This document shows, piece after piece, positions 18,036-27,302 of a DNA stretch of 64,000 nt (position 1 is its first letter; the number at the start of each line of letters is the position of its first letter). The notes under the pieces were generated by a model that was given only the letters and a program-made list of their open reading frames with translations, searched no databases and was not told the DNA's origin. Where the stretch lies: positions 868,001 through 932,000 of the forward strand of contig NZ_CP019508.1 in NCBI RefSeq assembly GCF_002002865.1, read 5' to 3'. Source of the DNA: Brevundimonas sp. LM2 (GTDB lineage Bacteria > Pseudomonadota > Alphaproteobacteria > Caulobacterales > Caulobacteraceae). The translations under genes were made by a program, and so were the position numbers.

Positions 18036-19236
18036 ACCAGGCCCAGGTCCAGTTCACATAGACGGCGACCCGGCTGCGGAAGTCGATCAGCAGCATCAGG
18101 TGGACCAGGGACCAGGCCAGCCACGCGACGAAACCCTTGATCTTCCACGGCCCCAGAAGGGCGACCGCGCGCGACCGTCCGATCACCGCCATCGTGCCCC
18201 AGTCGCGATAGCGGAAGGGGGCCGGATCGGGTCTCCCCTCCAGGCGAGCGCGGATCAGGCGGCCGACCCACTGGCCCTGCTGCTTGGCCACCGGGGCGAG
18301 CCCGGGCAAGGGCTTGCCCGCCTGGTGGTAGCTGGCCACGTCGCCGATCGCGTAGACATCCTCCAGCCCGGGCACGGCGCAGTGCGCGTCGACCACCACG
18401 GCGCCGTTGGGCGCGCTCAACGCGCCCAGCCAGGTCCCGACGGGCCGCGCCTGGACCCCCGCGCTCCACAGCACGGCCGCCGCTTCCACGGTCTCACCGC
18501 CCGCGCGCACCACCCCGTCGGAGATCGCCTCGACGGCGACCCCCGTCCGCACCTCGACCCCCAGTTCGCGCAGGGCGCTTTCGGCATAGGCGGACAGGTC
18601 TTCGGGGAAGGCGGACAGCACCCGCGGTCCGGCCTCGAACAGGATCACCCGCGCCCGGGTCGGATCGATGCGGCGGAACTCGTCACGCAGGGTCATGCGC
18701 GCCATCTCGGCGATGGTCCCGGCGGTTTCGACGCCCGTCGGGCCGGCACCGACGACCACGAATGTGGTCAGGCGTCGCGCCTGTTCGGGATCGTCCGCCC
18801 GTTCGGCTCGCTCGAACGCCGCCAAAAGCTTGCCACGAATGGTCAGGGCGTCGTCCAGCGACTTCAGGACCTCGGCATGATCGGCCCATTCCGGATGGCC
18901 GAAGAAGCTGTAGGCGGCACCGGTCGCCAGGATCAGCACGTCATAGGCCTGGTCCGGCCCGTGCTTCAGCCGCACGCTTTTGGTCCCTGGATCCACGCCG
19001 GTGACCTCGCCCATCAGCACCGTCACATTGGCCTGGCCCCGCAACAGGGTGCGCGCGGCCGTGGCGATGTCGGCCGGCGACAAGGCAGCCGTGGCGACCT
19101 GATACAGAAGGGGCTGGAACAGATGGTGATTGGTGCGGTCGATCAGCACCACATCGACATCCGCGCCTTTCAGCGCCCGGACGGCGGCCAGGCCGCCAAA
19201 CCCTGCGCCCACGATCACCACGGTCTTGCGCGACAA
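17992..19236 (-). CDS. ndh: Type II NADH dehydrogenase (NDH-2) family flavoprotein
   Basis: 414 residues from TTG 19236, chosen because GGAG stands upstream and the Rossmann motif VVIVGAGFGGLAAVRAL then begins at residue 6; longer upstream frames lack any homology. A second dinucleotide motif FVVVGAGPTGVETAG lies near residue 163, DVYAIGDVA binds FAD near residue 300, and residues 360-400 contain a hydrophobic membrane-associating helix (WLAWSLVHLMLLIDF). It transfers electrons from NADH to quinone without proton pumping. No partner genes adjoin. Confidence 0.88.
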   Translation of the reverse strand: MSRKTVVIVGAGFGGLAAVRALKGADVDVVLIDRTNHHLFQPLLYQVATAALSPADIATAARTLLRGQANVTVLMGEVTGVDPGTKSVRLKHGPDQAYDVLILATGAAYSFFGHPEWADHAEVLKSLDDALTIRGKLLAAFERAERADDPEQARRLTTFVVVGAGPTGVETAGTIAEMARMTLRDEFRRIDPTRARVILFEAGPRVLSAFPEDLSAYAESALRELGVEVRTGVAVEAISDGVVRAGGETVEAAAVLWSAGVQARPVGTWLGALSAPNGAVVVDAHCAVPGLEDVYAIGDVASYHQAGKPLPGLAPVAKQQGQWVGRLIRARLEGRPDPAPFRYRDWGTMAVIGRSRAVALLGPWKIKGFVAWLAWSLVHLMLLIDFRSRVAVYVNWTWAWFTLGRGARLLTRLP

Positions 19237-19345
19237 GGCGGTCTCCTTCGGCTGTGCCGGGTGCCTATAGCGACCTATCGCGCGCGTGGCTTGCGCCGGC
19301 GTCCGCCATCTTGCCCCCCGTCCGGGTTTACGCCATTCCGGGCGC

Positions 19346-20161
19346 ATGATCTCACCTCTTGGACGCGTCCTGATCATCGCCGGCTCGGACTCCAGCGGCG
19401 GGGCCGGGATCCAGGCCGACATCAAGGCCGTGACGGCGATGGGCGGCTATGCGGCCACGGCGATCACCGCGATCACGGTGCAGAACACCCTGGGCGTCCA
19501 CGGCGTCCATCCCCTGCCGCTGGACCTGATCGAGGCCCAGGCGCGGGCCGTGCTGGACGACATCGGGGCCGATGCGATCAAGACCGGCATGCTGGGCTCG
19601 GTGGCGGTGGTCGAGCGGGTGGCGGCGATCCTGGACACCAGCGACGCCGCCGCCGTGGTCGATCCGGTCATGGTGGCGAAAGGGGGCGCGGCCCTGCTGG
19701 ACGCGGACGCCGTCGAGGCCGTGCGGTCGCTGATGATCCCGCGCGCGGCCCTGCTGACCCCCAATGCGCCGGAGGCCGAGGCCTTGACCGGGATCGCCGT
19801 CGCCGACCTGGACGGCCAGCGTCGGGCGGGGGAGGCGCTGCTGGGGATGGGGGCCCGGGCGGTGCTGATGAAGGGCGGGCATGTGGCTGGGGAGACGGTC
19901 GTCGACCTGTTGATGACGCCGATGTCCGAGACCCTGCTGGAAGGGCCGCGGATCGAGACGACCTCGACCCACGGCACCGGCTGCACCTTAGCCAGCGCGA
20001 TCGCGGCGGGGCTGGCGCTGGGCCGGCCGCTGGAGGTCGCGGTGGCGGAGGGCTGGGCCTATGTCGCCGAGGCGATCCGGCGCGCGCCGGGCCTGGGGCA
20101 TGGCCATGGCCCGCTGGACCACGGCTGGCCGCTGCGCGACGCGGCCGAGCGGCGGCGATGA
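19346..20161 (+). CDS. thiD: Hydroxymethylpyrimidine/phosphomethylpyrimidine kinase
   Basis: 271 residues from ATG 19346. Phosphorylates HMP twice to make HMP-PP for thiamine synthesis. Signatures: IIAGSDSSGGAGIQADIKA (residues 9-27), VVDPVMVAKGG and the C-terminal TSTHGTGCTLASAIAAGLA anion hole with catalytic Asp replaced in the usual CTLASA context. The stop overlaps the next start (ATGA at 20158), so the two genes are coupled. No other thiamine gene is adjacent. Confidence 0.93.
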   Translation: MISPLGRVLIIAGSDSSGGAGIQADIKAVTAMGGYAATAITAITVQNTLGVHGVHPLPLDLIEAQARAVLDDIGADAIKTGMLGSVAVVERVAAILDTSDAAAVVDPVMVAKGGAALLDADAVEAVRSLMIPRAALLTPNAPEAEALTGIAVADLDGQRRAGEALLGMGARAVLMKGGHVAGETVVDLLMTPMSETLLEGPRIETTSTHGTGCTLASAIAAGLALGRPLEVAVAEGWAYVAEAIRRAPGLGHGHGPLDHGWPLRDAAERRR

Positions 20162-20760
20162 GCGGGCTGCAGGGCCGACTGGACGCGATCGTCCGCGCCG
20201 ATGACGGCCTGATGCATGTCATGACCACGGTGCGCGCGCAGGGTCTGCCGGATTGGCGGATCTTTTCCGGCGCGGTCTATCAGTCGGTGTGGAACGCCTT
20301 GACGGGGCGGCCGGCGGGCTACGGGCGCAAGGATTTCGACCTGGGCTACTATGACCCGGACACCTCGTGGGACGCCGAGGACGTCGTGATCAAACGAGTC
20401 GCCGCCGCCTTCGACGAGCCCTTCGCCAGCACCGTCGAGGTCCGCAACCAGGCGCGGGTGCCGCTGTGGTTCCCAGCGCATTTCGGCGAACCCTATGCGC
20501 CGATCGCCTCGACCGACGAGGCCCTGGAGCGGTTCGTGGCCCCGGCCTTCGCGGTTGGCATACGGCTGGAGCCGGACGACACGATCAGCGTCGCGGCGCC
20601 TCTGGGGCTGCAGGACCTGTTCGGGATGATCCTGCGGCCCAATCCGAACCGGGGCGTGGCGAAGGATTGGGACCGGGTGGTCGAGCGGGCCCGGGCGCGC
20701 TGGCCGGAGCTGACCGTCATCGACGGCCCTGGAGTCACGGTGTTCGACGAAACGGTGTAG
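20158..20760 (+). CDS. Nucleotidyltransferase-family protein (NTP_transf_6 type)
   Basis: 200 residues. The pattern LPDWRIFSGAVYQSVWNALT, then GRKDFDLGYYDPDTSW with the paired acidic residues, is that of the uncharacterised nucleotidyltransferase-like family formerly DUF925. The DFDLGYYD motif would supply metal ligands, though strict GS-turn motifs are absent. It is coupled to thiD by a 4-base overlap. Substrate unknown. Confidence 0.75.
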   Translation: MSGLQGRLDAIVRADDGLMHVMTTVRAQGLPDWRIFSGAVYQSVWNALTGRPAGYGRKDFDLGYYDPDTSWDAEDVVIKRVAAAFDEPFASTVEVRNQARVPLWFPAHFGEPYAPIASTDEALERFVAPAFAVGIRLEPDDTISVAAPLGLQDLFGMILRPNPNRGVAKDWDRVVERARARWPELTVIDGPGVTVFDETV

Positions 20761-20787
20761 GGTCCCTGCGGAGCGACAGGAGCCGCT

Positions 20788-21888
20788 ATGTCTCGGACTC
20801 GAATGACGCGTCGGCACGCGATCCAGGCCTTGGGGGTGGGGATGTTGGTCTCCAGCCTGGCAGGGCGGGGGGCGGCACAGCCGGGGTTGTCGATCCAGGC
20901 GGTGGAGTCGCTGTCGATCCAGGTCGTGGTCGATGCGGCCGTCTTCGGGCCCTTCCTGCCGGACCGGGACCAGCCCGGCCTGCGCATCGAGCGCAATCCG
21001 CAGGCCGGCCCGCCCGCGGCCCGCATGTCGCGCCAGAGCCTGATGGCCGAGTTCGGCCTGTCGCTGCTGGCCCAGTCGCGCCTGGACGACGAGACCCGGC
21101 GGGTGCTGGTCGATTTCGGCTATTCTTCGGAGGTCCTGGCCAACAATCTGCGGATGCTGGGGATCGATGCCGCGACGCTGGACGCAAGCGTGCTCAGCCA
21201 CGGGCATCTTGACCACTATGGTGGGTTCGCCGCGTTGCGAAGCGACCCCGCGACGCGTCTGCCGCTCTATGTCGGCGGCGAGGAGACCTTCTGCGAGCGG
21301 GTGGCCATGATCGGGGCCCCGCCGCCGGTCATGGGGGCGCTGGACCGCGCGGACCTGGCCTCGGCCGGTTTCGAGGTGCGGATGGCGGCCGATCCGGTGC
21401 GGGTGGCGGGGCACGCCTTCACCACCGGCACAATCCCGTTGCAGACGTTCGAGCGGGCGGCGATCCCCACGCGGATGCGGCCGGGCGTCGGCTGCGCGGC
21501 GGCGGATCTGTCGGTCGACAAGCGGGACCTGGCCGAACTGGCCGACGACGGGGCGCATGAGCTGGCGACCTGTTATGCGGTGCGCGATCTCGGCCTGGTG
21601 GTCATCGCCTCGTGCAGCCATCGCGGCGTGCTCAATTCGGTGCTGCGCGCTCGGGCCGTGTCGGGGATCGACAAGGTTCATGCGGTGGTCGGCGGCTTTC
21701 ACCTGGTGCGCCCCCGGACCGAGGACGAAGCCCGCCGGACCGTGGCCGAGTTCGCGGCGATCGACCCGACCTGGATCATCCCGATGCATTGCACGGGAGA
21801 GGTCTTCATCGCAGAGGCCCTGCGGGTGATGCCCGACAAGGTCGTGCGACCATACGTCGGCAATCGGTTCACCTTCGCGTCGGCGTAA
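20788..21888 (+). CDS. Exported MBL-fold metallohydrolase
   Basis: 366 residues. The N-terminus carries a twin-arginine-like signal ([20 protein letters not shown], cleavage near AAQ). [10 protein letters not shown] near residue 137 gives the metal ligands of the metallo-beta-lactamase fold, followed by a [10 protein letters not shown] strand with His and a final PMHCTGE. The arrangement resembles the dihydropterin-RFAP synthase-like branch of the superfamily rather than beta-lactamases. Periplasmic role unknown. Ribosome site GACAGGAG precedes ATG 20788. Confidence 0.8.
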   Translation: MSRTRMTRRHAIQALGVGMLVSSLAGRGAAQPGLSIQAVESLSIQVVVDAAVFGPFLPDRDQPGLRIERNPQAGPPAARMSRQSLMAEFGLSLLAQSRLDDETRRVLVDFGYSSEVLANNLRMLGIDAATLDASVLSHGHLDHYGGFAALRSDPATRLPLYVGGEETFCERVAMIGAPPPVMGALDRADLASAGFEVRMAADPVRVAGHAFTTGTIPLQTFERAAIPTRMRPGVGCAAADLSVDKRDLAELADDGAHELATCYAVRDLGLVVIASCSHRGVLNSVLRARAVSGIDKVHAVVGGFHLVRPRTEDEARRTVAEFAAIDPTWIIPMHCTGEVFIAEALRVMPDKVVRPYVGNRFTFASA

Positions 21889-21935
21889 GCGGAGCGGTCG
21901 CTGGCCCCGTCGCGGTCCGCCGGTTAGGATCGCGC

Positions 21936-22742
21936 ATGCGCCAGTGGACCATCGACGCCTTCGCCGACCGCCCGTTCATGGGCAATCCGGCCGCCGTGCC
22001 GGAGCCGTTCGACGTCTGGCCCGAGGACAGGTGGATGCAGGCCCTGGCGGCCGAGAACAATCATTCGGAGACGGCCTTCCTGCGCCGGACCGCCGACCCC
22101 GCGCGGTTCGACCTCCGCTGGTTCACGCCGGCCATAGAGGTGCCGCTGTGTGGCCATGCGACCCTGGCGGCGGCGCACGCCCTGTGGGCGGAGATGGGCG
22201 CGGCGGCCGAGGGCCTGACCTTCGACACAGCCTCCGGCGCGCTGACCGTGCGGCGGCACGCGGCAGGCTATGAGATGGATTTCCCGGTCGATCCGGTGAC
22301 GCGGGTCGAGACGCCGGCGGGTCTGGCCGAGGCGTTGGGGGCCGAACCGGTCGAGGTCTGGGCCGGGCGCTATCTGATGGCGGTGATGGCCGATGCGGCC
22401 ACGGTGCGGAGGCTGAGGCCGGACCACCGCGCCCTGCTGACCTTCGGCGATAGGGCGATGGAGCGGGGGCAGGTCATCGCCTGCGCCCTGACCGATGACG
22501 AGGACGTCGACGTCGTGGATCGCTTCTTCGGGCCGGGCTGCGGACTGGACGAGGACCCGGCGACGGGATCGGCGCGGGGCGGGCTGACACCGCTGTTCGC
22601 GGCCAAGCTGGGTCGGTCGACCGTGCGGTTCCTGCAGGCCTTTCCAGGACGCGGAGCGCGGTTCGCGTGCGAACTGGCGGGCGACCGCGTGCTGATCCGG
22701 GGGCAGGCGGTCACGGTCCTGGAAAGCCGGCTCCGCGTCTGA
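21936..22742 (+). CDS. PhzF-family isomerase/epimerase
   Basis: 268 residues from ATG 21936. The opening [18 protein letters not shown], then NNHSETAF with catalytic Glu near residue 46, and [15 protein letters not shown] near 207 are the PhzF signature (diaminopimelate-epimerase fold). Family members isomerise aromatic or amino acid-like substrates; phenazine synthesis is not implied because no phz genes are present. It ends before a hairpin shared with the convergent gene. Confidence 0.88.
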   Translation: MRQWTIDAFADRPFMGNPAAVPEPFDVWPEDRWMQALAAENNHSETAFLRRTADPARFDLRWFTPAIEVPLCGHATLAAAHALWAEMGAAAEGLTFDTASGALTVRRHAAGYEMDFPVDPVTRVETPAGLAEALGAEPVEVWAGRYLMAVMADAATVRRLRPDHRALLTFGDRAMERGQVIACALTDDEDVDVVDRFFGPGCGLDEDPATGSARGGLTPLFAAKLGRSTVRFLQAFPGRGARFACELAGDRVLIRGQAVTVLESRLRV

Positions 22743-22756
22743 CGCGGCAAAGGAAA

Positions 22757-22782
22757 GGGCGCGACCCTTTCGGATCGCGCCC
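22757..22782. terminator. Bidirectional hairpin between convergent genes
   Basis: GGGCGCGA (22757-22764) and TCGCGCCC (22775-22782) form an 8-bp GC-rich stem with a 10-base loop, 15 bases after the PhzF gene stop and about 50 before the stop of the opposing gene. There is no clear T tract on either side, so termination strength is uncertain. Confidence 0.55.
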
Positions 22783-22833
22783 TCGAAGGACGGCCTGGCG
22801 GGAGGGCGCGTCGGCCGCCCTTGTCGGTCGGCC

Positions 22834-23211
22834 TCAGCCGCGATGGTTGTCGCGGTCGCGGCGTTCGACGCGGATCTGCGCCGACAGGCGATCGAAGCGA
22901 CGGTCGAGATCGGTCCGCTCCCAGGCGGTCAGTCCACCGCGGCGGTAGTTGCTCTCCAGCCGCAGCAGGCTGGTGAACTCGCCGCGCAGGCGGGTGGCCT
23001 CGCGACGGCTCAGCGAGCCGCTGCGGACGCCCTGGTCGATGCGACGGTCGAGGTTGGCCTGACGCACGTTGATCGACTGCCAGTTGCCGTAGCCGGCGTT
23101 GGCGCTGGCATGGGGGGCGGGCTGGTTGTGACCGCGCGACTGGGCGGCGGCGGGCAGGGCGGCGGCCGTGACGGCGGCCAGGACGAGGGCGGGAACGAGC
23201 AGCGTCTTCAT
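22834..23211 (-). CDS. Small exported protein, unknown function
   Basis: 125 residues from ATG 23211. A clear signal peptide (MKTLLVPALVLAAVTAAALP, cleavage after AAAQ) is followed by two similar Arg-rich helical units: NLDRRIDQGVRSGSLSRREA and TDLDRRFDRLSAQIRVERRD. Such proteins are common in Caulobacterales and sphingomonads and lack a known function. It is divergent from the PepSY-like/two-component operon, and one pair of direct repeats (23303-23318) lies about 90 bp upstream of its start, so it may share that regulator. Confidence 0.65.
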   Translation of the reverse strand: MKTLLVPALVLAAVTAAALPAAAQSRGHNQPAPHASANAGYGNWQSINVRQANLDRRIDQGVRSGSLSRREATRLRGEFTSLLRLESNYRRGGLTAWERTDLDRRFDRLSAQIRVERRDRDNHRG

Positions 23212-23302
23212 CGGATCACTCCATCTCTGGATCATCGCAACCGGACTGGCTGCGTTGATCCGATAAGAGCCGATGGCGGCTGAGCGGCTTCTGAACGACG
23301 CG

Positions 23303-23392
23303 CTTCAGGTGGCGTTCATCGCCCGGGACGCGGTTTCGCCAGGCGTTAAACCTCTCTAAGCTGGACGTTCAGGCGCCGTTCACGGCCGTTCC
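23303..23392. promoter_or_regulatory. Direct repeats phased at 11/10 bp, candidate response-regulator sites
   Basis: CTTCA at 23303 and GTTCA at 23314 are 11 bp apart; GTTCA at 23367, GTTCA at 23378 and GTTCC at 23388 are 11 and 10 bp apart. One-helical-turn direct repeats are the binding pattern of OmpR/PhoB-type regulators. The three-repeat cluster ends 16 bases before the PepSY-like gene that opens the operon. Autoregulation by the regulator at 23709 is the simplest reading. Confidence 0.5.
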
Positions 23393-23407
23393 CCGATAAA
23401 GCGCTCC

Positions 23408-23695
23408 ATGACCCGCCTCTCCCTCCTCCTGCTCGCCGCCTTGATCGCTTCCGCCCCTCTGAGCGCGGTGGCGCAGGACCGTGGCGGCTTCCGGGGCGAG
23501 CGCGAGCGGAGCGGGGATCGGGCAGAGATGCGCGAACGCCGCCAGATCAGCGTCGCCGAGGCCCAGTCGATCGCCCAGGGACGGGCGGGCGGGGCCCGCT
23601 TCGTCGGCTATATGGGGATGCGCGGCGGCAGCCATGTGTTCCGCTTCGAGCGCGACGGCCGTGTCATGGACATCGCCGTCGGGGCCGGCGGCTAG
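23408..23695 (+). CDS. Small periplasmic PepSY-like protein
   Basis: 95 residues. Signal peptide at residues 1-23 (LSLLLLAALIASAPLSAVAQ). The mature part, VAEAQSIAQGRAGGARFVGY then GSHVFRFERDGRVMDIAVGA, resembles a single PepSY-type fold. In proteobacteria such small proteins often precede PhoP/PhoQ-like or similar pairs and are thought to modulate the sensor. It lies 13 bases before the response regulator ATG. Confidence 0.65.
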   Translation: MTRLSLLLLAALIASAPLSAVAQDRGGFRGERERSGDRAEMRERRQISVAEAQSIAQGRAGGARFVGYMGMRGGSHVFRFERDGRVMDIAVGAGG

Positions 23696-23708
23696 GAAGG
23701 GACTGACC

Positions 23709-24389
23709 ATGCGTGTTCTGCTCGTCGAGGACGACGCCGACCTGTCGCGCCAGCTGAAGATGGCGCTGGGCGATGCCGGCTATGCCGTGGATCACGCCGC
23801 CGACGGCGAGGAAGCCCATTTCCTGGGCGACACCGAGCCGTATGACGTGGTCGTGCTGGACCTGGGCCTGCCCAAGATCGACGGGGTGTCGGTGCTGGAA
23901 CGCTGGCGCCGCGACGGCAAGACCACGCCGGTATTGATCCTGACCGCGCGCGGAGCCTGGTCGGACAAGGTCTCGGGCTTCGACGCCGGAGCCGACGACT
24001 ATCTAACCAAGCCGTTCCACACCGAGGAGCTGCTGGCGCGTCTGCGGGCGCTGCTGCGGCGCTCGGCGGGCATCGCCTCGGCGACCCTGTCGTGCGGCGG
24101 TCTGCGACTGGATCCCAAGGCGGCGCGGGCCACGGTCAACGGCGAGCCGCTGCGCCTGACCTCGCTGGAATACCGGCTGCTGCACTATATGATGATGCAC
24201 CAGGGCCGGGTCATCAGCCGGACCGAGCTGGTCGAACACCTGTACGATCAGGACTTCGACCGCGACTCCAACACCATCGAGGTCTTCATCGGCCGGTTGC
24301 GCAAGAAGGTGGGGTCTGAGCGGATCGAGACCGTGCGCGGCCTGGGCTATCGCCTGACGCCGCTGGCCGGCGAGTCCGAGGCCGCGTGA
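23709..24389 (+). CDS. OmpR/PhoP-family response regulator
   Basis: 226 residues from ATG 23709. Receiver domain with the acidic pair in VEDDADL, phospho-acceptor Asp51 in VVLDLGLPKIDG, and Lys in YLTKPF; winged-helix output domain at residues 125-222 with LTSLEYRLLHYMMM and IEVFIGRLRKKVG. It is coupled to the kinase gene by a GTGA overlap at 24386. The direct repeats upstream of the operon are its probable targets. Confidence 0.92.
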   Translation: MRVLLVEDDADLSRQLKMALGDAGYAVDHAADGEEAHFLGDTEPYDVVVLDLGLPKIDGVSVLERWRRDGKTTPVLILTARGAWSDKVSGFDAGADDYLTKPFHTEELLARLRALLRRSAGIASATLSCGGLRLDPKAARATVNGEPLRLTSLEYRLLHYMMMHQGRVISRTELVEHLYDQDFDRDSNTIEVFIGRLRKKVGSERIETVRGLGYRLTPLAGESEAA

Positions 24390-25819
24390 CACCGGACGCG
24401 GGGGCGCAAGGGCCGTCCTGGGGCCGATGGTTCGGACGGCCGGGCCGCAGCCTGACCCGCCGGCTGATCTGGCTGGCCTCGGGCTGGATCGTGCTGGCCC
24501 TGCTGCTGACCGGCTGGATGCTGACCAGCCAGTATCAGGAAAGCGCCTTCCGGCGGTTGGGCAACGTCCTGGCCAACACCATCGACGAGGTGGTGCTGGC
24601 CAGCCTGGCGAAGCCCGACGGCGTCAGCGTGGCCGAGATCAAGGACGCTCGCACCCTGCGCGGCCTGTCGGGCAAATACTGGCAGGTCGCCGAGGTCGAT
24701 GCGGAGGGGCGCATGCGGGTCCTGGCCCGATCGCCGTCGCTGGCGGGCGAGACCCTTCATATCGACGACGAACTGCCCGCGCGGCTTGAAGCCTCGCTGG
24801 GCAGCTTGGTCAGCTATAATGACCCGGGCGTGCTTAAGGCCCCGCAGAGCCAGCCGCTGCGGATCGCCGCCAGCATGAAGTCGCTGCCCGACCGGGCCAG
24901 TCCGCTGATCTTCATGGCCGGGATCGACCGGTCCGACATCGAGACCGACACGCGCCAGTTCGCCACTTTCACCTGGACGGCGCTGCTGATCCTGGGCATC
25001 GGGCTGGTGATCGCGGTCTTCCTGCAGGTCCAGATCGGATTGCGCCCGCTGTTCGACCTGCGCAACGAGATCGCCGACGTGCGCAAGGGCCGGGCGGCGC
25101 GGATCGCGCGCGACTATCCGACCGAGATCCAGCCCCTGGCGGAACAGGTCAACCGCCTGCTGGACCACAACCAGGAGGTGGTGGAGCGTCAGCGCACCCA
25201 CGTCGGCAATCTGGCCCACGCCCTGAAGACCCCGCTGACCGTCATGCTGGCCGAGGCGGAAAGCGACCCGACCCCGCTGGCCAACGTCGTCCGCCGCCAG
25301 TCCGAGATCATGAAGGGGCAGGTCGACCACCACCTGCGTCGCGCCCGCGCCGCCGCGCGGGCCCAGGGTCTGGGCGAACGCACGCCCGTGGGCGAGGTGA
25401 TCGACGAACTGGCGGTGATGCTGGAACGGGTCTTCCAGTCCAAGGGGGTGGAGATCGACTGGCGCGCCCCGGACGAACTGGCCTTCCTCGGGGAGCGTCA
25501 GGACCTGCAGGAGGTCCTCGGCAATCTGATGGAGAACGCCTGCAAATGGTCGACGCGGCGCGTGCGGATCTCGGCCGGGGCCAGCGGCCTGGGCCAGATG
25601 ATCGCCGTGGTCGAGGACGACGGCCCCGGTCTGCCGGCCGATCAGCGCGACGCGGTGATGAAGCGCGGCGCCCGGCTGGACGAGGGTGCCCCGGGCTCGG
25701 GCCTGGGTCTGGCCATCGTGGACGACCTGACCCGCGCCTATGGCGGCCGGCTGACGCTGGCCGCCAGCGATCTGGGCGGGCTGAAGGCCATGCTGGAATT
25801 ACCGGCCGCGGAGGCCTGA
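24386..25819 (+). CDS. Sensor histidine kinase (PhoQ-like architecture)
   Basis: 477 residues from GTG 24386. Membrane segments near residues 30-52 and 190-212 flank a periplasmic sensor domain of about 140 residues. The dimerisation/phosphoacceptor helix holds NLAHALKTPLTVML, with the catalytic ATPase domain showing NLMENACKWS (N box), EDDGPGLP (G1) and SGLGLAIVDDL (G2). Partner of the regulator immediately upstream; with the PepSY-like protein it forms a three-gene unit. The signal is not deducible. Confidence 0.9.
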   Translation: MTPDAGAQGPSWGRWFGRPGRSLTRRLIWLASGWIVLALLLTGWMLTSQYQESAFRRLGNVLANTIDEVVLASLAKPDGVSVAEIKDARTLRGLSGKYWQVAEVDAEGRMRVLARSPSLAGETLHIDDELPARLEASLGSLVSYNDPGVLKAPQSQPLRIAASMKSLPDRASPLIFMAGIDRSDIETDTRQFATFTWTALLILGIGLVIAVFLQVQIGLRPLFDLRNEIADVRKGRAARIARDYPTEIQPLAEQVNRLLDHNQEVVERQRTHVGNLAHALKTPLTVMLAEAESDPTPLANVVRRQSEIMKGQVDHHLRRARAAARAQGLGERTPVGEVIDELAVMLERVFQSKGVEIDWRAPDELAFLGERQDLQEVLGNLMENACKWSTRRVRISAGASGLGQMIAVVEDDGPGLPADQRDAVMKRGARLDEGAPGSGLGLAIVDDLTRAYGGRLTLAASDLGGLKAMLELPAAEA

Positions 25820-25896
25820 GGCCGCTTCCGGATTCTTAACCCAGATCATTCAGCGTGTCGGCTGGGTCGGAAGCGTCCGATCGTCCGGAGACTCGA

Positions 25897-27285
25897 ATGG
25901 CCGAACTGTCGGTCGCCCATCGCGCCATGCTCGCCCAGATGCTGGAGCGGGTGCCCGACCGCGTGCTGAAGACCCTGGCCGGCGCCGTGGGACAGATGCC
26001 GGGCGAGCGGGCCCGCGCCCTGAGCCAGATGCTGGCCGACGAGACCACGGATCGCCAGCGGCGTTCGGTGGCCTTCGCCCCCATGCTGCCGCTGTTCCGG
26101 CCCCGGGCCGACGGAGTCGCGGCCCCGACCTTTCCCGCCGCCGTCCTGCCCCGCCTGTGGAAGGCGGCCGCCGCGCAGGAGCCGCACCTGCTGCCAGAGC
26201 TGGACGACGTGCGGTTCCGCGAGGACGATCCCACGGTGGTGGCCGTCGGAAACCGGCTGTGCGTCGCTGCCTCGGGGATCATCCGTGATCGGCCGGATCT
26301 GATCTGGCCAGTCGCGGACTGGGATCCCGATGCGCGGCAAGCGGGGCTGGAGGACCTCGCCGCCTGTTTCGATCTGGCCGTGCTGGCCCGGCGCGGCGTC
26401 GTCTCGTTGCCCACCCTGATCCTGCGACCGACCGAGAACCAGCTCGCCGAACTGCGGCTGATGATCGGCGACGCCGCCGACGTCGCCCCGGACGGCGGGC
26501 CGCGGCTGCTGGAAATCCTGTTCGCGCATCTGAGCGAGGCCGCCGTGATCCTGCGTCTGGTCGTCCATTCCTCCCGCGCCGCGGGCAAGGAAGGGATGCT
26601 GTCGGGCTCGGAGATGGCCGTCTTCGTCGATCGACTGATCGCCGAGGTCGAATCCCGCGTCGCCCGGATCGCCGCCTTCAAGCCGGGTCTGAGCGGCAAC
26701 GTGCCGGAAAAGGCGATGAAGGCCGATGTCCTGTGGTGCGGCGAGACCCTGGCGGAGCTGGATCGGACCCTGCAGCTCGACCCCGAAGGCAGCTGGGGCA
26801 AGTTGGCGCGCGAAGCGCGCGCCCGGATCAACTGGACCCTGTCGACGACGCTGCGATCCACCGAAAAGACGCTGGAGCGGATCATGCCGACGCGGCGGGT
26901 TCAGACCACGGGGCGGATGACGCGAGAGGTGGCCGCGCTGGATCAGCTGGCGCCGCCGGAGGCCGTCGAAGCCGCGCGCGTCATGCTGACCCTAGTCGGC
27001 GCCATGCGGACCTCGGCACCGGTGTTCGGCTGTGAATCCCTGCGCTATCAACTGGTCCAGTCGGTGGTCGACCGGGTCACCCTGTACGTTAATCTGGTCA
27101 TCGAGGCGGTGAACGCGGGAGAGGCCCCCGACACCCGCGCGGCGCTGAATCTGATCGAGACCCTGGCGCAATGTCTGTTGTTGATCGAGGCGACGGACGC
27201 CGCCAAAACCGCCCGCCGCCGCGCCGCCACCACCAGCGCGGCCCTCGGGACCGCGACAACCGAGGCCTCGCCCCGCGCCGCCTGA
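25897..27285 (+). CDS. Conserved hypothetical protein, soluble, helical
   Basis: 463 residues from ATG 25897 (MAELSVAHRAMLAQMLERVP). No signal peptide or membrane segment. The protein is mainly helical, with ALSQMLADETTDRQRRSVAF near residue 43 and a long C-terminal helical half ending in an Ala-rich tail. I know no function for it. It stands alone between a kinase gene and ccmI, with 77 and 17 bp gaps, and may be cotranscribed with ccmI. Confidence 0.55.
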   Translation: MAELSVAHRAMLAQMLERVPDRVLKTLAGAVGQMPGERARALSQMLADETTDRQRRSVAFAPMLPLFRPRADGVAAPTFPAAVLPRLWKAAAAQEPHLLPELDDVRFREDDPTVVAVGNRLCVAASGIIRDRPDLIWPVADWDPDARQAGLEDLAACFDLAVLARRGVVSLPTLILRPTENQLAELRLMIGDAADVAPDGGPRLLEILFAHLSEAAVILRLVVHSSRAAGKEGMLSGSEMAVFVDRLIAEVESRVARIAAFKPGLSGNVPEKAMKADVLWCGETLAELDRTLQLDPEGSWGKLAREARARINWTLSTTLRSTEKTLERIMPTRRVQTTGRMTREVAALDQLAPPEAVEAARVMLTLVGAMRTSAPVFGCESLRYQLVQSVVDRVTLYVNLVIEAVNAGEAPDTRAALNLIETLAQCLLLIEATDAAKTARRRAATTSAALGTATTEASPRAA

Positions 27286-27302
27286 TCCGCTAAGCCGCTG
27301 GG

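Noticed and set aside
17911..20157. Plus-strand open frame across the ndh and thiD genes
   Set aside because: Only the part from 20158 is a gene; upstream it is the complement of ndh and out of frame with thiD.
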